A stretch of DNA of 64,000 bases from Trochalopteron elliotii (taxonomy: Eukaryota > Chordata > Aves > Passeriformes > Leiothrichidae). Below are positions 27,201-42,200 of the stretch, piece by piece (positions within the stretch are counted from its first letter, which is position 1; every line of letters starts with the position of its first letter). Location of the stretch: NCBI GenBank assembly GCA_024734555.1, contig JANPWX010000172.1:478298-542297 (forward strand), given 5' to 3'. A program made the translations under genes and the position numbers. A model generated the notes under the pieces. The model did not search any database and was not told where the DNA came from. It saw nothing but the letters and a program-made list of their open reading frames with translations.

Positions 27201-30200
27201 CCTGCCACCCACACGAGTGCACTCAAAAATACATTTATTTAATTGAGCTCAGCATGGGGGAAAAAAAAGTGACCTTCCAGTCCTGAATCAAAGATATAAA
27301 CAGAACAAGCCAGCACCTGTGTGTATTTCATTTAACTAGACTGACAAAGAAGTAGCAACAAGTGCTGTAACTTAAAAGACTCATCCTTTGTCTTTGGGGG
27401 TCAACACCAACTAATGTGATCTGACAATATTGCCAAGATATTATACATTCTTATTCCTTTTGTAGATACAACTTCACGGTTCTATGCAGCTAGTTAAATT
27501 GCTTCCAAAAAACACCACAATGATCAAAACAATCTGACCAAGGAGCTCAAGACCTGCCAAACAGCAAAGAAGATCTTGGGGCTTTGGCTGGTCCCCAGGA
27601 TCACTCCATGATCACTCTAGTCTTTCTTAAAGAAGACAACAAGCCCTTCTATTTAATGACTAACACTAAAACAATAGGCAAAAGATGTCAGTTGCTGCTT
27701 ACAAAATAATGCTGAGATTGCTCTCAGTATCTCAATTGTGCATGTCTTCCTCCTTTCAGCTCAAGAATATTTGCTATTTATGCCATAAATGAGGAAACAG
27801 CAATGCACATAGTAGTTGCTATTCCCTTCTCTATTTTTAAAGCAAATCATGCCTCATTGCCTTCAAAATTAATTTAAATTCCAAAATAGGAGACTCATCT
27901 GTGGAAAAGAAATAAAACCTTGCAATACTGCTGGAGACTGAGAGTTCTTTACACTCCCTTCCCAGCCAGGAGATGCTACATCCCACAGTACCCAAGAAAG
28001 AGCTGTTGCCATGGAAACAAGTCTCTGGGAAGCAGCTCTTCATTGTTCCCCTGGTCATCCAGCTGTGGGCCCATAGAGGAAAAGCTGTATCCTTGCATCA
28101 GAAAATGTCAGCCCTCCCTCATCTGATGCAATAAAAGGTAAGTAGTCAGATGAAGGGAAGTTACTTACCACCAGAGAATGAGACTGTCACCAGTGCCAAC
28201 TCCTCCTCTGGGTACTGGATCTTTTCTGCCACGATCTTCAGAATCTCCTGAGCTGAAGTCGACACTTGAGCTTTCACACTGACATAGGAGTGCTCTGTTA
28301 TATACACACGGCAGAAAACTGCACAAAGGAAGAAAGACATGCTCAGCTGTAGGCAGAGATACCTGAACAGAGCAAGGAACAAACTTGCAGACATCACCAC
28401 AGCAATGCCTCAGCTGCCTGGCTGCTGCAGGAAGGGCAGTCACTGCACCCTGACACGGAGGACATGAAATTAAGCATAAACATCACCATTTTTCCCCTCC
28501 CCACTTCCTGTTCCTGGGAAATGAGAGAGGCAAGTAAATGGAAACATAGGCTCCCACAGCAATATCTATTTAAGACTTCCTACCCTGAGGATTTGTCACA
28601 GACATCCTCCTTTGCTGCCTATCTTCTCCGAAACTCAGCTGTTACCATTTTTTCTCCCTTCATTTTAGGTTCAGATAAATCACGGTCCTTTCAGTATATT
28701 TTGTAAATGCTGCAGAAACAATTTTGGACCTCCATTTCTACCTGGAACAGGAAGCTTTGCAAGAACAGTGCTCCCAGGTTTTCAACCACTCCTGATAGCT
28801 TATCTGTCTAGACATCTAAACTACTTGCATTGCCACAGTATTTCAGCACCAGCAGAGACTGCCCGAACAGCCATACAATCAGTTCTGACAACTCATTTCC
28901 TGAATCACGACCAGCACATATAAATGGGACTGGTTTGGAGAAATTCCCTGGGCTCACTACTTCCACTGAGGTCCATCAGTTGGTTCAGCTCTGGGAATGC
29001 TGTGGTCCGTTCAGCAATCACCTTTTTCTGCTATAAAAAGGGATGTACACTCTCTCTGCCTGCCACAATTTTAGGTTTACGTCTTTTGCAGAGTTTGCCC
29101 CAGCTAATTCTTTGAAATGCAGCTGCCACACTTAAAGCGGAAGAAACTGAGCTGTAGACTTGCATAAATATTTTGAAAATTACATCTGCTAATCAGAATC
29201 GTCACAGCTCTTGGTTTCACACTCACTTCAGTGCTTAATTAAACTTTCAATTTCCTTCTACCCTAGCACTTCTTATTACAGACAGGCTGCTACCATGCCA
29301 ATACAGGACAACTTTCTTCTCCATTACTGTTGTATTTTTTTTTTAAATTATCCTTATTGACAGATGTATATAGCAATAGCTTGTCCTACAGATCTTCATG
29401 GCTTCAGGGCACTTTCATTAGTGAAGACTATGCCAGAAGCAGTTAGGAACTCTATCCTTGAGAATAGGGTTTTTTTCTTGATGTAGTAAAGAAAAAAAGG
29501 AATATGAGAATGAAGAAGAAATTTAACATTGAGTATTGGGGAAAAAAAGCCATTTGATTTTATAATTCCTCTTTAACCTGTCTATGCTGACAGAGAGTAA
29601 ATGAGATGCTCATTCCGTGGCAGAATCTTTTATCAGAATGGATACACATCATGAACATAAGAGACATCCAACTGCACTTTAAACTACTAGGTAGAAAAAT
29701 AAATTTAAAAAAAATCTGACAGGAATATTTGGACTCCATATGCAGAGTGACACACCTTGCTTACAGTGAATTTGCTTGAAATGTCCTCTGTATCATTTGC
29801 AAAGGGACAATGACAGGAATGTCAATTTATAAATGGGCTATTGATCTATCCTTTCTTTAACACTGAACTAAATCAACCCCCAGGTCAGATGCTCAAGCAC
29901 AACCACCACAGTGGTTGTGATTCTCCCCCTCAGACCTTTCCAACGTTGTATCTGTGGTATCTCTTGGAATGGACCATATCATCTCTTCCAGGAGCTTATG
30001 CTGCTCCTCTGTGAAAAGGAGAGAATGCCAGTGGGACAAAGTGGCCATGGGCTGCAAGCTGCACCGGTAATGATTGCAATAGAGGATAAAACACGTCTGG
30101 TCAAGTGGCATGGTGCAGCTTGGACAGACCCACCTCCATAAGCACCATCAGTCAGACACATCCTCCACCACAAAGGGTTAGATGGCCACCCTCTGCATCT

Positions 30201-33200
30201 GTCTCTCCCTAACTTCACTCTGGCTATTTCATTCCTTCAATCCCATCATAGTCCATAGCTCCCGCCCTCAAGGAGTGAGACAAAAGCAATTTAACTCAGT
30301 CAGGACTGGCCTTGAGGGTCCTGTCCTGCTGACTGTCCTACCACGGTCACACGGTCTGTCCCCTCTCTTGTGCCAGTACTTTCCAGTCACCCACAAGCTG
30401 TGTCCAGCTTTGACAGAAGAATGATGTGGGGGTTCTCATCCACAAACAACATTTTAAGAAGAAACCTTGGTAACACAAATCTCAAAACCCCCTACATCTG
30501 AAGCACAAAAAGAGGATTATCTATCAGCAGCACATACTGTGCAAGCCTTTCGACTTGGCGTAGAACAAGCTCAGTTTTTATTCTGTCACAAATGAGCACT
30601 AAAAATACACTGACTTCAAGTGAACTTCCAGGGTTTTGTTCCCAGTAAGAAATGAAGATATACTGTCAAAGAGCAGAAGAGGCTGCCAGGTAGGAGGTCC
30701 TTCTGCTGCTCCCTGCTCAGGCACACAGTGTTCTCCTCTCTGCCTCCTTTTTTGCTCAGGCATCACAGGAGGGTGACAGCCTCACTGCCTCACAGTGTTA
30801 CTAGTGATGGAGGGAAATTGCCTTTTGAAATGGCTGACATTAAAGTGAAGTGGCACCTTGCACTCCACATAGAGATGTTTTCGAGCAGAGAAGGAACTAA
30901 GGCACGTTCCCAGAGTTGGCAGATCCTGGCCCATTCCATGTGACAGGCTTATTCATTCACCTTTCACAACCAAGATGTAGGTCAAGAGACTGAGAGCATG
31001 AAATGGAGCAGAAGTAATGCCTGGTGGATGGGCTGCAGCACACCTGGGATACACACAGGACTGTGACAGGGGTGCTGGACCAACTGGACAGGGCAAAAAC
31101 CCCTTGAGACACCATGGCATTGTGGAGCCCTGCAAACCAGAAGGAAGGAAGGAAGGTAAACTTGCACAGCCAAATATTTCTTCTTTTGTGTTCCTAAAGG
31201 CTTGTTCAAAAGCTATATGTCAGCTAAAGAATATTTACATTGAAGTCCTTGAGAAACAATATTATAGTTTTTGAGCTTTTCCTCCACTCTTTCATTTATA
31301 CTCACTTTCTTCTGCTTCATTCATGGTTCCTCTGTGCTGCAGCCAGTTCTCCTTAACACTGAACTGGTGGAAAAAGGTTTTATTCTGTGAGGGAGTGGAA
31401 AAGAAAGAAAGGAAAAAAAACCAACAGTGATTTTTTGCATCCCTGCTGTTTACAAAGCAGTAATTCACAGAATACAGCATTTAACCCATATGTCTGGCCA
31501 AAAGATTTCTGTATAGGAAGTACACCCACCCTTTCTTGGAGCAGTAAACTGGGAGTTGCCTTACTAAATAATGGCCAAGGTGGGGATTTTGGAGGAAGCA
31601 GGACATGCCAAGGCTAAGCAGCCAGCACAATTCAAGGTTTTCTGTATTCACGTTCAGAGCTATTTCTTACACACTTATTCTTATATACATTTTCTATGTA
31701 CCAATTAGCCTATTTAGCAATTTCACTACAATCTCATGTTCTGCCTTCCACATTTTTGCAGGAACATTTTAAGCTTATTACACACTCCAGCTTCAACCCA
31801 GTAAAATTGACGAGCACAGCAATTCACCTCTGAGCAGTCTGTATGCCAACTTTCTCTGGCTGCAACTTCTCCCTCCAGTTAAACAGACAGATTCATGTTC
31901 CTCTCTTTGTCTGTCCCTGTCACAACAAATCTGCCCTTTGCTTTGTTTACTTGACATCCGTGTCAATGCCTGTGTTCAGCCTGGTTTGCCCAGCTTGCTA
32001 CATCCCTCTAGCTTGGTGGGGACACACTCCCAGGCCTCTCCTGAATTTTGACATCTCAAAGCATCTTGTTAACATGCCAATACTGTCACAGCCACTGCAG
32101 GTTAGCTCATACTGCTGATATCCAGGACGCACTCAAAGGAAAAAAGTGTTCCTTAAGCAGCATTGCAGGTCTAACTTCACTGATGTGTCCTGTCATGTTT
32201 TTGGTCACCAGTCACATTTGGTTAAGAAGCCAAGAAAAGAGAGGGAAGTGGGCAGAGGGGAAAAAAAAAGGTGAGGTAGTAAGTTATCTAACTATTAGCA
32301 ACAATCAGGTTGGTTTTACCTTTCGATGAGGTGAATATTCATCTACAGTGCTGAAACAAAAAGGAAAATCACAATTATTCTTTCCAGCCAAAGCTTAGGC
32401 AAAGGAAGTTTTAGCTATTACAAACTTTACAACATCGGAAAGTTTTTAAGAGTAAATGGTCACTGCAAAGGTTCTTCAGGAAAAAATTAAGGCATCTGGC
32501 TCAGCCAGAGAACCTTCTTTTGACTTGCATAATCGATGTAATGAAAAGCAATGCTGCCAGCCCATGAGCTGTTGGAGCAGGCAAACACAGCAGTCAGGGT
32601 CACCCTCAAAAGCACAGCTTCTTCCACTTCCCCAATGGCCAAACCAAGGAAACAACCTCCATTTGTTGGAAAAAACATGCCAATTAAATATCTTTTAACA
32701 ATGCCATAATTATTGGTAAAATAACAACTCTGAGATGACTATTCCAAGTGATTTGCTTTTCAATACTGCAGAGAATGAAGGTACCATCTGAAGTGACAGA
32801 CTGTAGCATCTGAGGGAATTTTTGCCAGCTTCTCCACAAACCATTGCTCTGTCTGTAAATAATCCCAAATGAAATTTGGGAGTGAATATTGAATCACAAA
32901 CACTGCCCAACAAACAACAGAAAAAATTGAATGATCTAGCTTTAGTTTTAAGAAGAGATGATTTGTAAAACTGAATACGCCACTTGTATCACTCATCACT
33001 TTAATGAATTATAGAAAGATAGCAACAAAAATAAATTACATTCTGAATAAGAGGAGACTTTGTCACAAACATAATCAATACTTACTGACGGCGATGCATC
33101 CCAAGTATCTTCTGAAATTCTTTCAGGTCCTTCTCAAGGACAGGGTACTCATACACATCATCTAACACATTTCTGTATATCGTCTACAAAACAAAGCAGG

Positions 33201-36200
33201 ATCTTAAAACATCTGACAACTCAAACATTAATCTAAGGTATCACATCAGTGATCTAAGTCAATTCAGGCACTATCCTACTAAAACAAGTTTTATCATTAT
33301 ATTTATGCAAAGCCTGTAAGGAGAGAATATTCCTGTTTACATTTCTGGACTGGTCAATATTCAGCTTGCCTTTGGAGAAACACTCTTACTTAGTACTGTG
33401 TACCAAGAGAGAGGGCAAAATGCTTGTACCACTTTGTCTATAAACAGGAAAATTTAAAACACCACTTGTGGCTATTATATGAAACCAGGGTTAGGTCAGA
33501 ATAACACATTCTGAAGCACGACAGCACAACACACCATCATCACTTATCCAAAATGACAGCAAATAAGTTCATTCTATTAAGACTTTTAAAATGGCAAATA
33601 TTCTACTTTACCTTTCCTCACATTTGCATGCATTTTAAACTGAGTTCATGTCTCCCACAAACTCCCACAACTCTCCCTAGCTGTAAACTAATATATAAAT
33701 AAGCCATATTTTTAATTTGGGGGAAGACGTTGTCATGATTGAAATTCTAGGAAATATTTTCTCTACACTTTTTCTGCATTTGCACGTAGATCCTTCTCTT
33801 TTCCTTCTAAAGAGACAAGGATCATACGTATGAGCTGAGTCATCAGGTTTGCTTTAGCCCCAACATTCATAGACTTCTGCATGAATAGATTTTAGCCTAC
33901 GACCCTGTATGTTGGTTTTGCATGTGTAACTACAACCATCATTAACATTATTGCTGTTTAATAGTGCACACAAGCTTCCAGAAGAGGAATTGTGAGACAG
34001 TGGACACCTCCATGGCAAGAAAGCCCTGCATCCAGACAGGTGCAACTCAATGTGACATAACTGATGTCTGAAATGATGTCCCCTTTCCAGTACAGCAATA
34101 CACATCTAGTACCAAGCAGCAAAAATCCTAAGGTCTCTGCTTCCACATACAGTACATCCTACTTAAAAAAAACCCAAAACAAACAAAAAAAAGGAATCTC
34201 AGTATTTTCTCCACATTGCCTTTGTCTTGAGTGAGTGACAGAAGAGATAAAAGACCATAAGAAGATCTCCAGTTGCAGACAAAGAGGCTCATCAGTAAAA
34301 GTGGAAGATACTGTGAAGTCTCCTAAAATACTCTCATCTTTCAACCAGCAGGGAAAAAAATATATCTTGAAAGAAAATCAGTAACCAGACTGATTTTAGG
34401 TTCACAACACTATTTAGCACTACTTGCAAATTAACAAGGGAATTGTAAGAACTTCTGTAACTCATACAGAAATATGAGAAGAACTTTGCTAGCAGGTAAG
34501 GAACAAAATTTTATTTATCAAAAATACATAAAGCTACGCTGCTCTCCATGTCCACCCAGCAAACACTTTGGAATAGGATTTCACTCCTCAGTCAAAATAG
34601 CATCTCTTACAGACACCTCAAAATGCTCTAAGTCCATGATCCTCTGGATACCAACTGCAGACCCTGTTCTGACAGATAGGATTGGTGTGTCTAGGGAACC
34701 TCCATATCTTTGTAGTTTTATTTCTTACCTTCCTAACTTTTCCCATTTTCTAGAGACCAGGGGAGTTCCATAAGTTTCATATGTTAAAGTTATGCTTTTA
34801 ATGTTGACTATTGACAGTACAGGATTTCTGTTCAAACTGACCATATTTAAGGCATTTAAAGAAGACACATCTAAATCATTTTATATTACAGATTTCATGG
34901 AGGAGATCTAAGTATGAAAAAATATGTTTTATAGATTTTGCTGTTGGGCTTTTCAGACACAGTATGTAATTAAACAGTGCTGAAATGCATCACAGAAATT
35001 GTTTCAATACCTTTAAAAATTGTTTTAAATGCTCATCTTCATGTAACCAGTCTTTGTAGAGAGAAGTCCACTGAGACACCAAATGCAAGACTTTTCTTTT
35101 CCTACAGGACACATCAGAGTCGTCTTCTTTCCCTTGGTGGTTCTTAGCACAATAGGTGCAGTAGGTTAAGGTACATATAATAAGATCTGAAATAAACTTG
35201 AAAATTAACTGCTGGCAAAGACTTTGCAATAATCTCTTTTGCTAATGATAGTTTTTTTTCCCTGGATTGCTCAGTTTTAAATGTTTTATCCTGTCTGGAG
35301 CTTTAGGAGTTTCATAACTTTTGGGAATTAAATTCCCAGTAATAGGAACGTCAATGTGTCCTCTGTGCCAACAGGATTTTTTTTCTCTTACATATTAGAG
35401 AGGTGAGTCTATAAAAGTAAAATCATTTCAAGCAGAATTATACAATGTTCAGTTATATCTTTTCTGCACAACTGAGGATGAACCTTTGTCCTGCACACTG
35501 ATGCCAACATGAATGTCTGTGGGAAGGAGGGCAAAGCACCATTAACAATAACACAACAAACAGGCAAAGGAAGTCAGTCTCTTTTTGCCTGCACAAATTA
35601 CACTATCTGCAGAAGAGACACTATTAAAATTAAAAAAAAAAAGGCGAAAGATTATTTCTACCATTTTTCTCTATTCCTAAGGCAGAAGCACCAAATGTCA
35701 GTGATACCCACTTTGTACACTGCTCCTATCTCTTCATGGTTCTTTGTTTTATAGGAAAAAAACTGATGATTTCACCACAAAAGTTAGAGATGGGGAAAAG
35801 TTTTAAACTAACAAACAAACAAACAAACAAACAAACAAACAAACAAACAAAACTCAGTTCATTTTAATGTTTATTCAAGTATTGATCCATAGCTTCATAG
35901 CTTATGGAAGTCATTAGAAATACATGAAAAGAATTCTTTTATCTCAGAATGAGTTAAGACTTATATCACGTATTACATGATAAGGAGCAGAGACTGAAAT
36001 TCTTTACATTTTCTCCTTGTGTATTCTGTATTGTATTAGGCACATGTAAGTAATCTATGAATTAACATAACCTGGGGAGGTTTTAACCCTGATTTAAATT
36101 CTACCTTGCCACAGTTCATTTATCTTTAAACAAAGCTGACATAAAATTGCATTGTTGCTATGAGTTAGGCATCTGTTTCAAAACCAGGCATGTAACTTTG

Positions 36201-39200
36201 ATATAAGGCTCAACAATAGATAAAACTAGGAGTAAATGTGTGACCCCTGTGAAAACAACTTTCAGTAAAAGGATATTGCCTCAGGAGTGCCTGGCACAAG
36301 TCATCGGTCGTCATGAAAACCGTGTATGTGAGAAGGAAATCATCCAGGAGAGTTTCTGCAGAGGAAGACAAAAAAAGCCCAAGGTACAATAAATTAACAA
36401 GAGCAGGAACTGAGTATCTACTCCTGTTACTGTGCATGGCAGGAACAGGACCTCCGCCCTTAAAAAAAAAAGGCCCAAAGAATACAAAATACATAAACCT
36501 TTAAGTTTCAAAAAGGTAACAATGTGTTGCCATTGCAGAGATCAATCCCTTTATTTAACAAGTACATCCTCAACTCCCAAAGCATCAACAGGCACAAGTA
36601 TGCACAAAATAATTCATCATAGTTGACGAGCCATTAAGGAAGAGTCCTTATAACAAACCCTGGTTAGCTCAGCAGCACACAAAGCAGCCTTTCCACACAT
36701 TAGCTTGTTCTGGAACTTCAGAAGAATAGCTTTCAGCAATAAGAGAAAAAACTAAATAAGAGAAAAAACATGATTGCCATGAACTGGTTTCTATCAGTGT
36801 TACAAAAGCAGGCTGAAGGTACTTGATAAGAGACCATCCCTACACTTTAAGCTGTAGCACCTCAGGTTGTCAGGACAAATGGCCAGTTTCAGATTTCAGT
36901 GTAACTTTTTCATTCCTCATTCCCATGTCACACTATTTTCAGGATTTTTCCAAACCTTTACTGCACACATCACTGAGGTGAAAGCACTGGGTTTGCTCTT
37001 GGGTAACAGGGCTCAAGGTAATCTCATGGTGGTCTTCAAAAACCCAGTGGCAAAATGGAGATAAGACCAAGCCAGACTTTCCCTGGAGGTGTACTACAAA
37101 ATGGTATGGGGCAACCATCAGAGATGACAACAAAAGAAAATTTGTCTAGATTAAGGTACTTATTTTTCCCTAATGTGAGAAGGCCCAATGTGACAGGTTA
37201 CCTGCACAGTCTCCAACATCACTATATTCAGAGCTTGCCTGTGCATATCTATGAGCATCCTGACCTTACTGAAGCTGCTTCCAGCATGGGTTGAAGCCGA
37301 TGGTTTCACAGCTCCCTTCCAAATGAAATTATTACAAATTTTTTAAACAAATTTGATTCCAATTTTAGTAAACTACTCATGCACAATACATGATCTAGAG
37401 TATTTGGTTCACACAACAAAATCTTTTTTTTCATGCAAACAGATAATGCAACTGGTCTTTGTAACCACAAAAAAAAAAAGTTTCTGTTTCTCTAGTTTTG
37501 TTGTTTTTTTTTTTTCCAAACGGTAAGATTTTCCTCAAGTTTTGACGGATTCCTTTGGACTGTATTTCTTTTAATTTCAGCAAATACACTGTGTTCTCTT
37601 TAACAAGAGAACAGCTCTGTTTTTTTCAGATAAGAATGGAAACATGGACAGAGGCTGAACAATAACAGAAGTGATTTCAGTTATGTTGTAGAGCAAAAAT
37701 ATTTTACCAGTATAACTAGCTGGTATTAGTTAGCACCAATTATACTAAGATTTAAGTGGTAGATTTACAACTGCGAACACTAAGGACCAAACCATTTCTT
37801 TCACAGGAGAAAGACAAACCGGATCCCTGATTCCTGTATCCTGATTTTCTCCCTATTTGCTTGTCATCTGTTCTGGTCCAAGCTAGTGCTTTTGTACAAG
37901 TGTGCAATGGAGAACATCCCAGCAGCTTTCCACAGCAAGACTGCAATTTCACAATAATTTAGACCAATTTCCAGTACAGCTGCTTTGGACCTTATCAGTG
38001 AATTATTGATCCCATACCTGTGGTGCACAATGGCAATGAGAATTCATCCATATATCATTCACAGACAGGTGTCATGTGGATGAACACAGATGGATAGCTA
38101 ATGACATCCCACCCTGCGAGCATGGGATTCAAAATACCTCCAGTGTCTTTTAAAAAAATTAAAATAAGTCTATCTAGCTCAACACATTTAACACTGCTGG
38201 TCTAGAAAGAGTCCTGATCTAAGGACGCATAGGTTAAAGCCTTTGCACTCAGAAACAAAACAATTAAATTCTTTATTCTACCCAACATTGTTAAAAATGG
38301 TGGAAAGTATTATCTCTGCATAAAAAGAGTATTTTGTCTCAGTAAACGAAAAGACATGGTGAACAGCTTGTTCTCTATCTGAAAGGTCATCTATTCATTC
38401 TCTTGCACGTCTTTTGGATGGCACAATGAGGCTATTAAAGTTGGAGGTTTCACAAACATTTATTTGGAAACAGCTGAGCTTGGAGTCAACAAACACATTT
38501 TAATTCTTTATTGAACTATGTGACTGTGCAGTGATCCTCACAAAGTCAAAGAGACATTTACACCAGATTATTTCCCTAATTTCCTACTCTGTGTAGGTGA
38601 TACCTGAATTTCAGCAAAATGTACCGATGTGTCCAGAAAAGAAATTAACTCCTAGTTGAAGCAAAAGGGCAATACTATCAACCAACTTCTTAAATTGTTC
38701 AAAAGAACGTAACTTTATCATAATAACCAGTGTTTAAAAAACTACTTATATGTTTATTTTTATTACCTGGTAATCTGTTTTCCAGATGTCAATTCTTCCA
38801 GCATCCCAAAGTGTTGGGATGGAAAGAAAGACTGGTTTTACTGTAACGTCAGTTTCTTGCTTTTGTGTTCTATTTTCTTACAAGAACAATGTTACAGACA
38901 TTACTAATGCAATTCTCACTCAAAAAAATCCACCCCACAACAAACCAAAGAGTGATGGAAAGTCTGGAACTGTGCGTTTGTTCAGATAACTTGCAATTAA
39001 AATTAAATTGCAACTTGCAATTTTAAGTCCTCTGTTCATCTCCATCTCCACGTCCTTCCATTCACAGTGTCTGGTTTCTAACAGCCCCACCAAAACAAGG
39101 TATACCACTCAGCCCACTTAAAGTTGCACATACATATATATAGTGATTTCTTTTATCCTCTAAATGCAGAAGAAATGTTAAAAAGAAAAGTTAATAAATT

Positions 39201-42200
39201 ATGTTTCCTACAGCTTGTGTATAGGCTAAATTTCTTCAAATTGCCTCTGAACATGTTTAGAAATTTAAACCCTGGAGGAATGTTTTGAACAAAAAAAGTC
39301 TGGATTATACATGTGGTCCATTAATAGCATCACTCATCTGTTAAATTACTTTAACAAGTAAGCAATGAAAGTGCTTTTGCGAGATTAAATATCTATTACC
39401 AGACATCACCTAAAGACTTTACAATAATAATCACATTTTAAAATGCCTGAACTAGCTTGTAGGTATTTCCCTGAAGTCCTACTGTTCACTGTAACTATCT
39501 TCTGTATTTTCTTCTTAAATGCCCTGTAATTTAAACTCATTCCAGAACAGTTTCTCATGCCATAGCAGGAACACAAAACCTGAGAGTGTACCGATACTTC
39601 AAAAATAATTTGCTCAAAACAAACAACTGCACACTTGTCAGACACTTTTGGATATTAATATGTGTCCACAAATGATGATTTGCTGGCCTTAATCTACAAA
39701 TGGGGAGAAAAGGTAACCATGAGAGGATTTATTCACAGCATATTATTCATTCTGTTACTAATGGCCAGGAAGAGCAGTAAATTTGAATGAGGAGGGTACA
39801 AGTTGTGCTGAGAATTTTGAACAAAAGTCTTTCTGGGATTTTTCTGTTTAGTCACCTTTGATTTAAGAGTTAAAAAAAGGCAATTCCAGTCAAATCATTA
39901 ATAATTTACAGTTCACAATATCCCCACTCAGACTGGCAGTGAAATGCACACCCCTTTTAAAATTTTACTCCATGTTCCAGTTTCTGCCTAAATTTGTGAC
40001 AATTTTCCCTACCATTTTTGTAGAAAAAGTTTTTCTAGCGTTTGTGGCCAACAGAGAGAATAAAATGCATAGCAATAGTTGGAAAGGAAAGGATATTGAA
40101 AGGGAAATCTTGGTTCAAAAGCCTCTGATGCTACGATTTTTTTTTTTAATTTCTCTTTTTCATGAATTTTTTATTTAATCTTTTTCTTCTACACATCAAT
40201 CTAACTTCTCTTTGTTCCTCACAATTTTCCTTTATTTGGCTAAGCAATTATTACAAAGTCTGCAGTTAAACTGCAGCTAAGGAATATTTCATTTCAAAAA
40301 CAATTTAAAACATTTTAAAGCTTCATTAAGACATGCAACAGAAGCAGCATGAGTCCCATGGCCTCTTGCTCTTGCAGCTCTTTGAGGGCAGCCTTAGGCA
40401 GTAATCTCACCACACCAATTGTGTGTGAGTTCCATAGGCACAAAAATAATTTAAAAAGCAGGCACTGTGCTTGTTTGTTAATAAATAATCAATTTGCACC
40501 AGCTTCTACTGAGACAGTTTCTCCCAGGCTATGAGTCCCCTCCTTCCCCCAAGTGAAATAAAGCATGGACACAGCTTCACCAGGAGCAGTTAGTACTGCT
40601 CATCCCATTCTTCCACAATGGACAAGTCCTTCTGCAAGGTACATTCAGGGTGGCTGAAGGGTAGAAAGAGCAGTATAGAGACACTCTCACCCATGTGAAA
40701 CATCCAGGGGACATTTGTTTCCAGCTGCTTACTGAAGGACCCAGCAATGCATCTACATGGGAAGTTGCAATTGTACTGCATGTATAGGGTGATGACAGCT
40801 AACAGCAACAATGGTGTATTTGGTGGGGAAGGGAGACCTAGGGCTCAGAGACAGTAAATGATAAAATATTTAGATGAGCAGCACATCCTATATTCCCACC
40901 TGCTAAAAAAATGGACAGGATTGCCTACTGCCTTCCATGTGCCCACTTACTTCTCTAACAGGAGAAATCCTTTCTCTCTTGAGAAGACAACTCTACAAAT
41001 ACCAGCTCAAGGTGATGGCACAATTAGAAATGCCAGGAGGAAAGAATGGGTTTCCTACATGGGTTTGCACACTAAATCTGATTTTCCAATGGTTTCTTTT
41101 CTCCTTTCTTCACCCTGTTCTCAAGGCAGGCTATCAATTACTAAGGCTTAGGACAGAAATTAATACAGATCTGTAAAGAAAAAGTCATCTGTGACACACA
41201 TTTAACAAATCAAGACAGGCAGTACACTTCTTGGTGTTGCCACATCAAACATCTGTACCCTCTTCTCAAACTGGAGCATTTTCTTAAACTACTCCAGTGT
41301 TATGAGGCATCAGTGGAGCAGCCTCACTTTAATAACTTGTAACATAAATATTCAAAGAGACTTAAACTAAAGGAAATGCCTTTGTCAAACAGAGTAAAAG
41401 TTAAATTCATTTGATTAAATTTGATATATTTGAGGACAGCTCTAAAAAGCAAATATTAAAAAAGCTATCTCAGAGAATGAGCAAAGAAGGAAAAGTATGG
41501 AAACATTTAAGTGTTACAGATAGCAACACATATCTAACTACCCACACAGCAATTTATGCATTCCCATATTATTTACCAGCCTGCCCGTGCACCAGCCAGT
41601 CTTTAGACCACCACACCTAAACCAATAGTGAATATACATTTACATTACTAACATGTCCAGTAGCTCAGGCTACATTTAGAATACACCTATTGCCCTACTG
41701 CTAATATTAGACATACTGTCCAGCTAAGCCAGATATAATTATTCCTAATGCCTGAGTCATTAATCCCTTTATACCCACAAGAAGAGATAACTTGATGACA
41801 AATTCCAGTTTGTCCTGGTTTTCGGATCACACTACTACATCCTGAATAGATTTTGGTTTGTTACTTTGCAATGGCTACCAGCAAAAAAAAAAAAACAAAA
41901 ATGAAAATACAAAAAAACAAAAGCAGAAAAATAAGCCAAACACGTCCTTCCACTTTCAGTGACAAACTGACTGCTGAGATGACAAGAACCATTCTCTTCT
42001 TCATATCAGAATTTACAGAGCAACTTTTCAGACTCTGTTCTTTCCACTCTCTGTAGCATTTCTTTTTCCATGTTTTATCCTTTCCATTATGTGCTTATTT
42101 AAATACTATGAAAAAAAGAAAACTATGCAAAACAAGGCAAAACCAGGATTTAAAACATCCAATGCATAGTGGTTTTTTCTTATAACTGCATGGCTTACAA

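Noticed and set aside
28161..28443. Two overlapping minus-strand frames around exon 7
   Set aside because: One is exon 7 plus intron read-through; the other is the same DNA in a shifted frame.
35157..35186. Alternative exon 3 start after a CAG at 35187-35189
   Set aside because: It would add residues absent from the family and needs a poor GT donor in exon 2; the AT-AC pair explains the junction exactly.
36262..36276. GC or GT donor for exon 2
   Set aside because: GAG|GCAATA and AAA|GTTGTT are both poor matches and do not give the family reading, unlike CA|ATATCCTTTT.
38991..39015. TTGCAATT...AATTGCAA short inverted repeat
   Set aside because: 8-bp arms in AT-rich DNA are expected by chance.
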